In this document: piece after piece, positions 1 to 14,885 of the stretch
Position numbering within the stretch: the stretch's first letter is position 1
How the letters are laid out: each line of letters opens with the position of its first letter
NCBI RefSeq assembly: GCF_022201045.2
Contig: NC_068558.1
Coordinates: forward strand, 33,747,501 to 33,811,500
Direction: 5' to 3'
DNA: 64,000 bases
Source: Citrus sinensis
Lineage: Eukaryota > Streptophyta > Magnoliopsida > Sapindales > Rutaceae
The notes under the pieces: model-generated
Told to the model about the DNA's origin: nothing
Seen by the model: the letters and a program-made list of their open reading frames with translations, nothing else
The model's database searches: none
Position numbers and translations under genes: made by a program

Positions 1-286
1 GTCTAGTTACTAAAGCGCTCATGAAAATAGGATGTAGACATAAGGCCAATCTACGTGTCAACTAAAAAATACTTGAGAATTTGAAAACTTATGTGTGAGA
101 TATATCTGGTTAGTCAAACACGATCACTGGTTCAAAGCTTGTCTACCAAGCCACCTTGATTAACGTTGATGTGTTGTCACTAAGTAAAGGTTCAAGTCCA
201 AAAGCCACCTTAATTTATGCATAAGTTTTCCAAGTTAGTGTAAGATATTTTTGTCAAAATTCATTTATTTTGAAAATGGTAGGGAA
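1..286. other. Intergenic, no gene seen
   Basis: AT-rich sequence with no open frame of note and no recognisable domain. It precedes an LTR-like block. Confidence 0.5.
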
Positions 287-974
287 GTGTTGGAACATTT
301 TTTAAAATAATCAGTATCTTATTGTAAAGACATGTCTATTTAATTGTTTCCTATAAAAGAGGTATCTTTTACTTAAGGATACATCTTTTCATGGTGACAT
401 TTCATTTGAAATAGTGATAATTCAATTTGGACCATTGATTAAAATTAAACCTTGATCCAATGGCCATGAATGAAAGGGTATCATGAAAGATGACAACCCA
501 AATGGAATGGCACAATTATGTCTATAAATAGAGGGCATGTTTAGGTCATTTAGATATGAAAAGAATGATCCCACACTACTCTTTTCTCGGCCCTCTTTTC
601 TAAAAAAAATTTCATCATTATTTTTTGTGCATTAAATATTCAATATATTATTCTCTACACGAACAATATATTATTTTTTTGGCAGGCCTACAACATTCAA
701 GAGTATTTTGGTTTGCTTTCATCGATGCACAACGCAAGCAAACAAATGAGTGTTTCATTGTATCACGAAGGCATATTTGCTCAACCCATGTCCATCACTC
801 AATTGGTGGGAGCAAATAACGACTTAAGGAAAGCCACAACCTTGAATTCCACATTATTTTTCGACAATTTACTTATTACCTTTTTTTCTTATTACATATA
901 GTGTGTAAACATATAGCCTTACACAATAAAGTTTACTATTATTACTGCAATTCTCTACATTTGCAATTCCCCAC
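287..974 (+). repeat. Possible LTR fragment or solo LTR, borders uncertain
   Basis: The block opens with TGTTGGAACA and could close at CCCCACA near 974. It holds a good TATA box (TATAAATA, 523-530) followed by a pyrimidine-rich leader, the layout of a plant Copia-type LTR promoter. I found no matching five-base target duplication at these borders and no retrotransposon coding sequence beside it. This is inferred from form only. It could instead be an ordinary promoter. Confidence 0.3.
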
Positions 975-1615
975 AAGTACATACCACCAACACAGCGCTC
1001 GACATTTAGGGCAAGTTAATATCAATAATGGAGATTACCATTTCATGCTTAGATGAGAATTCAGAGTCTAGACCGAGCATGCAAACACTTTGTCAACTGT
1101 TATCCAAATGAATTTTAGTCAAATTTATGGTTTTACATAAATGAATAAATAATGCTGGCATTTCAAATTATATTTATTTGGTTTGAGTAAATTTGTTGAG
1201 GGAGGCTCCGGTAGCTCGTCCTGTTGTGCAGGCACATATAGATCTTTTCCTACAGTTTAGCGTTTAATCAGTAAGGGAGACGGTGTCTAAATGAGTGTGA
1301 TGAGTACTGAATAAACGGCCATGAATTGAGTGCACACAAGAGTAAATAAATAAAACTAAAAAGTTAGAGCCCAGTAACCCACGGAGTTACAAGCCACCCC
1401 AGCGTGGATCGTTCGGACCCTGATAGATTATCAACCAGAGTTGGACTGTTAGCACTTTTTCAAATTATCGAAATAGATTATATTTGATAAAACTCGCTTG
1501 GCTTATGATCTAATTTCAGTGAGAGCTCTTTACACAAGTACTACAGGTGCATCTTCAAAATTTCAATCAAATTCTATATATGGCATAGAAACTGCAGCAA
1601 GAACTAAAACAAGAT
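975..1615. other. Intergenic, no gene seen
   Basis: Mixed-composition sequence between the LTR-like block and the first reductase relic. No ORF or RNA gene is supported. The stretch at about 1190-1470 is less AT-rich than its surroundings and may be old transposon debris, but I cannot name it. Confidence 0.4.
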
Positions 1616-2469
<854 letters not shown>

Positions 2470-2886
2470 TTCAGCCTTCTTTTGTATATCATATTTCAAT
2501 TCTTCTACTGTCTTTGTGGGTTATCATTCTGCCATTTTTACTTTGATTGTGACTGACTGGAAATAATATCTGTTTGTTATTGATTATTCTCATGGAATTT
2601 AAGTATCGTGCAAATTGGATAATTCTCACCATTAATTTTATGTGGTGCAGGTACTGATCTTGACTTTTGGTTTAGTTTTTAAGACGCATTTTGTGGAATA
2701 TTATGCTTAAGGAGTTGGCTTTATCCTATTTTTGTTTGTTTCTTTTGGGAAATGGAAGGCTATAATTTGTGGTACTGATTGCACCAAAAGTGTTACCAAA
2801 AAATAAGATAAACAAAACACAGATTCTATCAATCTAAGAACTGAAAGTTTCTCTGTAAAAGATAGCCGAGAGAGAGAGAGAGAGAA

Positions 2887-4414
<1,528 letters not shown>

Positions 4415-5463
4415 TTTGCAAACAGCTTGTATCATCTGGCCACAAACTAAACATAGTGTTATTCAGTGCTCCAAAAGTTATCAAGGAGATTTTTTTTTCC
4501 CTTAATGTTTTATGATTTAAATATCATTTTATATCATACTTGAGAATGTCACGCATGTGTGATATTTTAAAATTTCTGTTACAAGATTATAATGGTAACA
4601 CTATTTTGGTTTTTATTTACATTTTTTGACCTTTTTAAAACCATGCTTTCATATTTTCATAAAATTAAAAAAACCCAGGCTATGTAATGGCCTAATAGGC
4701 TTAATAAGCATGATTGCACACAAAAGGGGAGAAGCCCATCACGACCGCAGCCCTCCTGAAAACAGGCTTTGGACTCATGTTCCTCCTGAAAACAGGCTTT
4801 GGATTTGGACTCATGTTTGGTAGTTTTAGAGCCGGATTCGCATTAGATTTTTATTTTTAAATATTTACACTAAAAAATAGTTAATGTTAAAATATATTAA
4901 TGAGTATATAATTACATAATTGACCTCAAGATTGTGGGCTGAGTAGTTTTTAAACAATTTGATTTAATTAACCACTCAAATTCAAATTCTCTGAGATATA
5001 AGAGACTAAAAAGTAAATTTGGACTTTTCCACCCATTACCTTTAAAAATAAATAAATTAAAAATATAATTACATGATTTAAAATATTGGAATGTTGCTGG
5101 CAATCAAGAATTGTGACAGTTTGCCATCATTGATTGACGTGTCTTGATGTTATTTAAACATAAATTTGATATCATTAAAATCCTCATCATCAAAGCTATG
5201 CAGTGGTGCTTGACAATAGAACTTTCATTCATTATAGATCTATAGTCAACATTTTGAATTTAATTGATTGTACTAAAAATTATATTTCTTACATGTGAAA
5301 GTACTTCAAAATGTACTAAGTTGGCTCAAGAAAATTCTTTAGAACTATTAATAAATATCATCGTGAAATAACATTCCAGCCCAGCTGCCAGTACTTATAT
5401 TCCTTATGGTCCACAATACAGATGTATCCTAAATTATTCAAGAGAAACGTCGATTATTTGTCT
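4415..5463. other. Intergenic, no gene seen
   Basis: AT-rich spacer between two converging reductase relics. The only pattern is a short direct repeat at about 4750-4820, where a segment ending in ACAGGCTTTGGA occurs twice about 30 bases apart. No ORF or RNA gene is supported. Confidence 0.5.
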
Positions 5464-7471
5464 GCCAAAGGTTGCGGCCGGTGAATATACCAACGAGAGT
5501 TTCAGCGCCATTCAAAAGTCCTTCAGCTGTGCCTTCCGCATACTCAATCTTGCTTTCTCTCTTATGTAAGGCAAAATCATCTCCAAGAACTCGGGATAAA
5601 CGCTACTGTAATCGAAAACTATGAATCCTTGCATCCGACTTCGTCCGAAAACTACGAACATCAAATTGTGAACATTTTCAGGCAGATCAAGATTGTATTG
5701 TGAAGTCATTTCGCAAAACCGCAGTGCGGCCGTTTGGTGGCATGTTGGGAAAAACCGCACCTAACATTTGGCCCCCCAACATTTTCAAAATACTTTTCAA
5801 TACCATCAGCAAAACACCTAGATTAACAGTTGAAAATACATTGAAAAAAATTAAAATTCTTAAGCCTGATTATTTTTCAAAGGGGATTGGCTTAATTTGT
5901 TAATCAACAAGGCACTAAAGCTTCAGAGTGAGCAGCACACTGACCTTTTCAGTGTTGCATTCAAATCCAGCTCCTCTTTGTAATTAAAAGCATCGTCAAA
6001 TCCAGATCTATACTTCAATTGGTCAACGTAACATAAGATAAATGATGAAAACATAATTATTACTAAAAACTGTATGTTGGTACACGATCCAATTAACATG
6101 AAACTTGAAAGAAAGAACAAAAAGAGAGAAAGCAAATACTGGAGGTAGAAAGTGTTTTAATGAAGACATGCCCATTAAATTTCCTCAGAATTTCGAGGTG
6201 AAACCCTTTAAATTAAAAAAAAAAAATCCGAAAGGTCAACAATTATAACATAGAATTTATGAAGTTAAATCGCGCATCTTGGAATTTCTTTAATTTTGTT
6301 TTTGATGATTTTCTTGGGGGCGTAAATCAGGTTGTGTCATACTGACTCGGGTCATCATTGGCTCATTACTATTGTAATGCGTCTACCTCTGGGCTTTCTT
6401 TTTTCTAATTTTTTTTTTTTTATTGAAATAGCTATTATGTCAATTTAATAGTTATATAACAATTATGAAAGGTTTTGTTGACTTTTTTCTATTTTTTATT
6501 TCTTTTTAAAAGAAAAAATTTAAGTTAATTGTATTTGTAGTTTTCTACCAGTCCACATGCTGACTAATTGAGCTTTTTATGTTTAAAATATTTTAACATC
6601 TCTAGATTTTTATGCGAGTCTTATTCATATACAATTCATACTGCATAATATCAACCTTAGAAACATAATTTTTGTACAAATTATTTTGTAATATACACAT
6701 CTTAGGAATGAAAAAATTAAGATTTAAACAAAATAAAGGAAAGAAAATAATTGTATAAACTATGTCATTTGGTGAATACTTTTCCAATGAGATATTCTTG
6801 ATCATACTAAAGTAGAGAATATAAGATTAAAAAATAGAATAAATGTAGATTTTAATGTAGTACAATGTATTTTATCATGTAACGTATTAAAAATTTTTTT
6901 TTATTTAATTTTTTATTAACTTTAATGTAATGAGGTACTCTTGATTAGATGCTCTAGTACAACTGAACTGAATGCTGCTGAAATGAACACGTATTCTTCT
7001 CCCATTTTCGGAGAGAAATTCTCAAACAAGTTCGCATAAGCTGTCAATCCAGGCATCCCTACGAAATAATTCAATATGCCGCAGCTTAACCTAACTTTTC
7101 TATTGTTTATACATTTTTTTTTTTTTAAGTCTTGGATGAAACAAGTGTCCTGCATTATGTACTACTAACTAACAAATATGCTGCTGCTTTAGTGTAATAA
7201 ATGAAGGAATGATATTTAAATAACAAAATTGATAGAATATTAATAAAAAGTGATAAATAGTGTCAATTTACTTTTTTTTTAAAAAAGATAAATATCTACC
7301 GATTTATCAGTGTTACCGCCAACTTTCTATCAGTGCTATATCTCTTTTAACATTTTTCTTTTTAAAGTGTATACCTAGGAGAATTGCACTCTTGATGGAA
7401 AAAAAGACCATTCAATAACATTAAAATATTGAGCAAATAAGATTTACCGAGAACTCCAGCATAGTATGAAT
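5464..7471 (-). pseudogene. Alkenal/double-bond reductase relic 3 (exons 2-5)
   Basis: Scattered exons of a reductase on the minus strand. Exon 5 (about 5464-5795) includes SQYNLDLPE and VFDYSSVYPEFLEM, with a frame break near 5760. Exon 4 (about 5946-6028) encodes GFDDAFNYKEELDL. Exon 3 (about 6945-7064) encodes VGMPGLTAYA and GEEYVFISAA but has lost the glycine-rich NADPH motif that should follow. Only the last 24 or so bases of exon 2, with its donor (SYYAGVLG then GT), remain at about 7448-7471. Exon 1 was not found. It is convergent with copy 2. Non-functional. Confidence 0.85.
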
Positions 7472-8529
7472 TTAATCTAATATTATTAGGTACTTAATCC
7501 AACGTCACACTTATATGTTAATAATTATTTATTGCAAACTATCATATAAAGTTAAGTTCAATCACAAGTAATCTATTAAGATTTACGATAATACATGCAT
7601 TAATATATCAAATAAGTTGTAGACTTTTAATGTATAGAGACTTAAAGATAATTTCTATTTTCATAATAGGTTGAAATAAGAATATATAGTCAGCTCACAA
7701 TAATTTCTTTAATATTCGTTAAATGCACAATTATCCATTTCCAATGAATACAAGATCTTTTGGACGATTCTATAACAAAACTCCAATATTAGAGAAGCAA
7801 AATAAAATGGTTGTACTTGTAGCCACATAATATGTTGTGTAATTTCTTTGGGGTGTTAAAAAGCACAGAAGTACAGCTCCCGCAAGTGGCGGTATGAAAT
7901 TACTGCAGTAACACTAATGAAATAATAATAATAATAATAAAATTGGCAGAGCTATTTGAACCCACCAATTTTCTCTATGCTCCTTCTTTTTGTCTAAGAA
8001 TTTTATTATCTAAATAATTTTAAAAAAAATTACTTAATCAACCTTTTCATCTCTTTCTCTTCTCAATTTCACAAATTCTCATTAATTTATTTAAATATAT
8101 TCTTTTAGTTACAAATAATTGGTCACTAACAAAGAGGAATAGGACCCCTCCTTTAAAAATGAACATCTACAAATTTTATTAGTCATGAAAAGTAATGAAT
8201 ATTAATTAAATTAATTTTTACCAAACATGAAAGCTATGAATATGAAGGAAAAAAATTAGATATAAAAAACAAGAAATATAGATCATGATACACTAAGAAA
8301 AGTAAGAAAAAAAAGAATCCAAAAAAGAGTGATATTAAATATTTAGTTTATAGAATGTGAAAGTAGAAAGAGAATATATAATTGTAAGATAGAGAGAGAA
8401 AGAGATTACTAAAGAAAATTTTGAGATTGTGAAATTTTAAATTTTTAATAATGAATATATTTTTTAAATGGGTAAAAAGAAGAATTTAGTGGGATTAAAT
8501 AGTCTCATCCACAATAAATTGATGATATC
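7472..8529. other. AT-rich intergenic with (AAT)n microsatellite
   Basis: No gene or RNA is supported. A short AAT-type microsatellite lies at about 7918-7941. The rest is low-complexity AT sequence. Confidence 0.5.
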
Positions 8530-11500
8530 ATTGGCCCATACTATTTTTGTTTTTTCTTTCTTTTGGAAAGATTAATTGGCCTTACTTCTTACCATAACTT
8601 TTGTCATTATATGTATGATTAGATGATGTTATTTTAACTTATATTTCTCACTTATTAGTTTTTTTTTTTTTAATCCAATGGAGAATAAATTGGCATCATT
8701 AGATTTTTCTTTAACTTTTAATATGTGTCATTGGATTGTATAAAATCGATAGTTCAAAATTTATATCAAAATTTTAAGTCGAAAATTTGAACTAAAATAA
8801 CATCTCCATTAGGTTTATTCATATAAAATCTGGAGTACTTTTAATATGTATTATTAATATTAACGTTTAATAAGTTTTCTTACAATCTCATATGAGAATG
8901 AGATGTACATTAGTATGGAAATGAGATGTATACTACATTTTAAAATTTAATGAATCTCAAAGAAACAGAGAAAATAAAAGATCTATTACTTGAGAAAAAC
9001 GTTCATAAACATGGAAAATGTAGGCAGGTATAAGTTAATGGAAAGATCACATAATTAACTCATGATTTTCTTTCTCAAAATAACGCAATTAAAAAAAAAT
9101 ATACAGTTGAATTTTCACAATTTTATTGCATTATTAAAAACTTACATCATAGAATTGTCAACGAGGTGACAGTGTGGAAAGAGTAACTTCATTAGCAGAA
9201 CAAACTTTCAAATCTGAAGGGGATTTAACTCGGCCAACCGAAAATGCCGGTTGGGTTGGTTGAAGAAGTGTTATGGTATCAGTTGCCAACATAAAAACCA
9301 CTGAAGACATTGTAGGTCTGTCTGCTGGATCTTCTTGTACACACAACAACCCAATGTGAATCCGTTTCAAAAGTTCCTCTAGGATAAACGATTCCTTCAG
9401 TACTGGATCCATCAGCTCTTGTGCATTTCCTTCACACCACAGTTTCCACGTCTGAAATTTTTTTATCAAGCAACGAACTGGTAATTAAGCTATTGTTATG
9501 GCAGTTGATCGAAACAGTTTACAATATTTTAGCTCTAACGTTACATCTCACTAAGTTTTTCATTACCCGTGTTGTTAACAAACAACTTGATTCGTGCAAT
9601 ATAAAATCTCGGGATGTGTAGTGGAAAAGTAGACGCGTTGTAACAATAGAACTATTTAGAGGGTTAGATGTAGCCTATGAAAAACACAGATGGAGATAGT
9701 TACGTACATAAGTGAGGAGGCTTTGACCCTGTTCGTAAAGATAAAATCTCGTATCCTTTCTCCCACTTATTATCTCCAGTAGAAGAACCCCGAAACTAAA
9801 AACATCTGATTTAACTGAAAATAGTCCTTCCAAGGCATATTCTGGGGCCATGTATCCACTGTTTGAAATTGGAGAAGCAAAATTAGTAGGTAACACCTAG
9901 AAATATTGTCCTCTGGGAAGAAAAAGAAACAACAAATAGGGATAAAATGTACTTACTATGTTCCAACAACTCGGTTAGTATTAGCTTCACTTTGATTTCC
10001 ACCAAATACCCTCGCCATTCCAAAGTCTGATATCTTTGGATTCATCTTATGGTCTAGCTTTAAGGTCTCGATGAATAATTTTCAGTCGAGAATCTTCATG
10101 CAAGTACAAAAGACCGCGCGCAATTCCATTAATAATGCACATCCGTCTGTTCCAGTCCAGCTGCACACTCCTCGTTGAATCTATCAATGAATTGAACAAA
10201 ACATGTAACTTGACGAATCACTCTGTACTGCTATATGGCTAAGGAAATATTTGGATTGTACAAGGAAGCTGTATTTAGTGGTTATTGGATAAAGAAAATG
10301 AAAATAAGTCAATCTTAACCATATACACATGCTAAAATCAGCACGAAATCCGAGTTTAAGGAGATGATAAATCCAATAATTCTAACTTGCGCGAGTGAAT
10401 ATATTTGAGAGGCAAACCAAAGAGTAGGAAATCGAGGCTTTTGTTGGGCATGTACTCGCAGATAAGCAACAGTTCATTTCCCTCTAAGCAGCATCCCAAA
10501 AGTCTCACAAGATTTTTGTGCTGTAATTTGGCAATTAAATTCTTGAACTCTTGTAGCCCTTGCCCAGACGATCTTGAGAGCCTCTTCACTGCAATCTCCT
10601 TGTCATCATTTAATACACCCTGCAAACAACATATTATTGTTTTGTAACCAACTGCACTATGTCATGGTGACACTCACATTACCATAATGTGAACAACATT
10701 GCCTCTTAAATCGTTCCTCTATAAATTGAAGCCATCATCTTGTGATTACTTACCTTGTACACAGGTCCAAACCCGCCTTCTCCAAGCTTATTTTCATTAG
10801 AGAAATTACGTGTAGCCTCGTGTATCAAATCTAGTGGGAACAAAGGTAATTCTTGAGATTCCACCTTCTTCTTTCCTCGTAAAATACTATACGAGTAGCC
10901 TTCATCATCATCATCATCTCCAGTTCTACCTTCTCTGGAGCGAAGAAATTGAAGCACTTGCTGTTTTGCATTTTCCTCTGGAAAGCATGTTTTCGTTTTG
11001 CTTAGCAAAAAACAGAGGAAAGCAGAGCAGAGGTTGACATAGTTTCTGTAATACCAAGTAAATGATCATTACCTTTATTTTTTCTATTTCTTTTCCTTAT
11101 TTTCCGAAGCAAAAAAAACTAACGTCATGACTACTTCCCAAAGCAAAGAGTTTTACTTTTAATATTCAAGATTATGAATAATGACGATAAATTAGGAGAA
11201 TGACACAACCACTGTATTTTAAGCAAAAATGATAATGATGTAAATGGATCAAAGAGGTTCGAAAAATGTAAATTAGCTACATCAGAAAATTAATTGGCGA
11301 TAGAAAAAATTACTTTCGAATGCCATCTCATGTATCACTAATTAGTTGGTGATAATAGATTGTCGTATTAGTAATAATACAAAAAGTTAACAATACCTGG
11401 TAGTCTGGTACCACACCCAACTTACTAAACATAGCTTTCGGGAAGGCATGAAGCAGTGGGTATACACACAGACACACAAAAACACACGCAAAGGTTAATT

Positions 11501-11530
11501 ACCCTCAGATACATGTACTCACCTTTTGTA
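8530..11530. repeat. Segmental duplication, copy A (CRK plus 3' flank)
   Basis: This segment matches 15900-16210 followed by 31405-34450, with small indels. The match covers the non-coding 3' flank (shared phrase TGGAAAGATTAATTGGCCTTA at 8567 and 15942), the CRK exons and introns, and the donor region of intron 1 (ACATGTACTCACC near 11512 and 34429). Copy B is split by about 15 kb of transposons. Homology stops near 11530, just where the large extracellular exon of copy B begins. Confidence 0.85.
9158..11100 (-). pseudogene. Cysteine-rich receptor-like kinase, copy A, truncated and kinase-dead
   Basis: Relic of a DUF26-type receptor kinase. Kinase exons by comparison with copy B lie at 10754-10977 (glycine loop [11 protein letters not shown]), 10418-10619 (IAVKRL lysine), 9957-10180 (HRD and DFG region), 9708-9858 (APE motif) and 9158-9451 (C-terminal lobe and stop). 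The lesions are decisive. The signal-peptide/DUF26 exon is absent. The transmembrane exon near 11069-11145 has lost most of its hydrophobic stretch. A 9-nt deletion at about 10537 removes the alpha-C glutamate (KNEVT became KN). A 14-nt deletion at about 10057 removes the ASNVLL part of the catalytic loop and shifts the frame. Copies A and B form a tandem pair. A truncated protein is conceivable but could not be an active kinase. Confidence 0.9.
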
Positions 11531-11639
11531 CTTTGGTACTTCAAGCATATTATTCTTCTATTCATTTTTAGTATGTATATAAATATTATTACGCATAATT
11601 AATATATCGCCACGGTAAATAATAAATAATTAAAAAAAC

Positions 11640-12253
11640 GGGTAATTTTTAAAAACCTCCCCTAAGGTTTGGGCTTGTTGCAAGTAGATGACGAGAATTT
11701 GTTTATTTGTAAAAAACCCCCTACCGTCAGTTAACTTTAACATTGACCGTTAGTTGACTATGCAAAGACAATATTACCCTTAACAATAATTTGTAGACGG
11801 AAATAACTAAAAGAAAATTAAAATTATTGGCTATTTTACCCTCTTTAAATTATTGATATTTTCTTAAAGTTCCTACAAGAAAGATAAAATTAAAAATTTT
11901 AAAAATCATCTTTAAATTATTGATATTTTCTTAAAGTTTCTACAAAAAAGATAAAATTAAAAATTTGAAAATGAAATAGTTATAATCTTTACCTATGATA
12001 TTGTAAATCTTTAGAATTGACAAGGATAAAATTGTCAAAAAATAGGGTTTGTGCTTTTCGCGCCAACAATTTTAATTTTTTTTTAGTTATTTCCGTCTAC
12101 AAATTGTTGTTAAGGGTAATATTGTCTTTGCACAGTCAACTAACGGTCAATGTTAAAGTTAACTAATGGTAGGGGTTTTTTTACAAATAAATAAATTCTC
12201 GCCATCTACTTGCAACAAGCACAAACCTCAGGGGAGGTTTTTAAAAATTACCC
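11640..12253. mobile_element. Mutator-like MITE, 614 bp, 10-bp target duplication
   Basis: The element starts GGGTAATTTTTAAAAACC and ends with the inverse. The inverted repeats run about 195 bp on each side with few mismatches. The flanks are a perfect 10-bp duplication, TTAAAAAAAC, at 11630-11639 and 12254-12263, the size typical of Mutator-like elements. The centre holds two copies of a roughly 75-bp unit (about 11845-11990). There is no coding capacity, so it is non-autonomous. Confidence 0.9.
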
Positions 12254-13114
12254 TTAAAAAAACACCCACAGAACAGTACACTTAAAATACTCAATAATTT
12301 TGCTTATTTGTTTGACGGCTGGTCCGAAAGGGCATGCCGCTTTGAGCTTTATTCTCCGTATTATAAATGGCCACCGACAACGATATTTACTTTTTTTTTT
12401 TTCAGTTGTTTGTTTTGCCCGTGGGGTTTGTAATAAAATTACTTCAGAATTTTTTATTATTAAATAATTAAAAAATTAATTTTTGATTGCTGTAAAATTT
12501 AGTACTCATATCAATTTTATTATTATAACTGTAAAATTTAAAAATTATGTGCAGTGCAATCAATTAAAAAATTGAAAAAATTGTGAAAGTTACCGACAAT
12601 GATTTTAAATAATAAGAAATTTAGATCAATGTACATTTGTGCTAGTCAGCTTGTGGGTGTGCAGATTATAATCAACACTCAACATGTCCAATCGTAATTC
12701 AACATTTTTTTATCAGCTTGTGTGATACATTTTCATTTTGGGCTTGTGCAAACGAGGCAACAACGCAATTTTCTTCTTTTTAAAAAAAATGTTCTTCATT
12801 TCTTTTAATTTTTTTCATTTATTTTTTAAATAATTTAATAACTTTTTCCTTCCAACCACATTCACACACTTGCCTCACGGCTCCACAAAAATTAAGATCA
12901 CAAGATTCACTCATTCACAAATATTTATATTTCACTAAATATTTTTTACTTACTGGATGGACTACTCTCACCTACAAAGTAATAAAATTAATTTTTATCT
13001 TTTTACCACTATATAATATTATATATACACGCCAATATGCTATGATAATTCACAATTCTTTTTCCTTTTTTTTTTCCTCTCAAACTTTTCAATATTCCAA
13101 AAGCCAAAATTACC
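12254..13114. other. AT-rich intergenic, no gene seen
   Basis: No ORF with recognisable content, no RNA gene and no clear repeat structure. Confidence 0.45.
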
Positions 13115-13438
13115 ATGGATCTTCAAGAACACAATATGAATGTAGAAGAACTTCAACACCCTCAAGAACACGGTGTTGATATAATTGGACCTCAACAAAA
13201 CAACAATGCAAGACTAAATCAGTCCAAAAGTCGTCATTTAAATGAGCTTTTTCAAAACTTTACTACAATAAGGAAGGAAATAATATATAGTGGTTTCCAT
13301 CGTCCTTACAAACGGATGATCTTCATGAGCAACTATTATCATCGGGAAGTTATTTATTCAAAAGTACATGGTACAAAGGGTTCATGTCAGCACGTGTCAA
13401 ATTGTTTAGCTCGCTACCTTAGACAGAGACAAAATTAA
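13115..13438 (+). CDS. Unrecognised 107-codon ORF, doubtful
   Basis: An open frame starting at an ATG in a reasonable context (ACCATGG) and ending at TAA. The predicted protein is rich in Asn, Gln and His, has no signal peptide or membrane segment, and matches no family I know. No splice partner or promoter is clear. It lies just upstream of a GC-rich repeat-like stretch (13860-14130) and could be the start of a decayed transposase gene. Expression would be needed before treating it as a gene. Confidence 0.2.
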   Translation: MDLQEHNMNVEELQHPQEHGVDIIGPQQNNNARLNQSKSRHLNELFQNFTTIRKEIIYSGFHRPYKRMIFMSNYYHREVIYSKVHGTKGSCQHVSNCLARYLRQRQN

Positions 13439-14280
13439 CCTTGCTCATTTACCGTATACATAGTGTGATTAATCAATGTTATTTCATGCTTAATAATCAA
13501 TATTTTGTATTTTCATACTTGTTATTCGTCGATTTGTCATAATACGTATTTCGTAGTTGTAACTTGTAAGTTGTGACTTGTGATTTGTTATAATTGATAT
13601 CTCGTAGTTGTAACTTCTTGTAATTGTTATTCCAAAATATAATTTTAATTTTCATTAATAATTACAATTATCTATGGAATTAAATTTATGTATTGTTGTG
13701 TTATAATTGGTTATTGTGAAATTAAATATAAAGTTGTGAAATTGTGATAAATTGATAATAAAATGTTAATTACTCCCTTAATAAAAATTATTATTGATGT
13801 TGTTATTATGATGAAGATGATGATGATGATTATTATTATTATTATTGAGCTGATGGATTTAAAAAAAACACGTCAGGCACGTGGGCTTGAATAAATTATG
13901 CTAGGCAGGTGGACCTTTTTAAGCACACTGAACAGATTGGCCTTTTATGGGTACAACCCATAGCACAGTCCGAGCACAGCACAAGTGAGCTTGTGTCGTG
14001 GGCTATGCCAAGCCTTTAAAAAAAATTGGGCACAGCATGGCACAGCCTATTCACTTGGTGGGCTGTGCCATGCCGGCCCATGGGCCCTAGTGGGACGTGC
14101 TTTGCAAGCACAGCCCGTTAGCCATCTTTGGACTACTCTCTTTCAAAATACGAAGCATAGCTCTTTAAAAAAAATTGTAAATCAACTATTATTAGAAGTC
14201 CGTGGGAATAACTATTGTTGTACTCTTTGGCTAATAATGGTGTTTTGTATAATTTTAAAACAAAAAAAAAATTGAATAAT
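13439..14280. repeat. Repeat-like block with GCACAG-rich stretch, perhaps an hAT terminus
   Basis: AT-rich sequence gives way at 13860-14130 to a GC-rich stretch with many GCACAG, GGGCTGTGCC and CCCATGGG-like words, resembling the subterminal repeats of plant hAT elements. I could not find a matching second end or an 8-bp target duplication, so the assignment is only a suggestion. Confidence 0.25.
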
Positions 14281-14564
14281 TAGCTCAGATTATACGGCTG
14301 ATAAATTATATACCACATGTTTAAATTTTTTGGTAAGATGTGCATGGAGATGGAGTAAATGGATTTGTAGGAAGTTTTTGTTCGGTTTGAACCATCTTTA
14401 CGTGAACGGTTAGAGAGGGATTGACTTGCTATCACTCTAATGACAAATTATTAAAAAAAAAGAAAAAAAAAAGAAAAAAAAAAGAAAAGAAAAAACATGT
14501 ATCCTGATATCATGGATTTTACCTTGCAGTACTAATATTGAAATTTTTTTATTTTTTTATTTTT

Positions 14565-14885
14565 CTCTAATGATTACGAGTCCGTATGACTAAATAACAT
14601 TAAATAAAATAAAGTTAGTAATATTAAAAGTAATATTAATTTTCTAAGACTCATTACTAATTTCTTTATTTTATTTAACATTATTTATTTTTACGAAAGA
14701 ATAAATATAATAATAAGCCTATGACTATCTAATATTAAATAAAATAAAATATTTTTAAGACTCACTATTGATCATTTTATTTTATTTAATACTATTTAAT
14801 TTTTTAAAGAATAAATATAATGATAAGCGCATGACTAAATAATATTAAATAAAATAAAATTATTTTTTAAGACTCACTGCTAATT
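14565..14885. repeat. Direct repeat, period about 114 bp, about 2.5 copies
   Basis: The phrase AAGAATAAATATAAT followed by ATAAGC and ATGACTA recurs about 114 bases apart (near 14696 and 14810), with a more diverged copy before it. Each unit also contains ATTAAATAAAATAAA and its inverse, so each could fold. No coding content. Confidence 0.6.
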
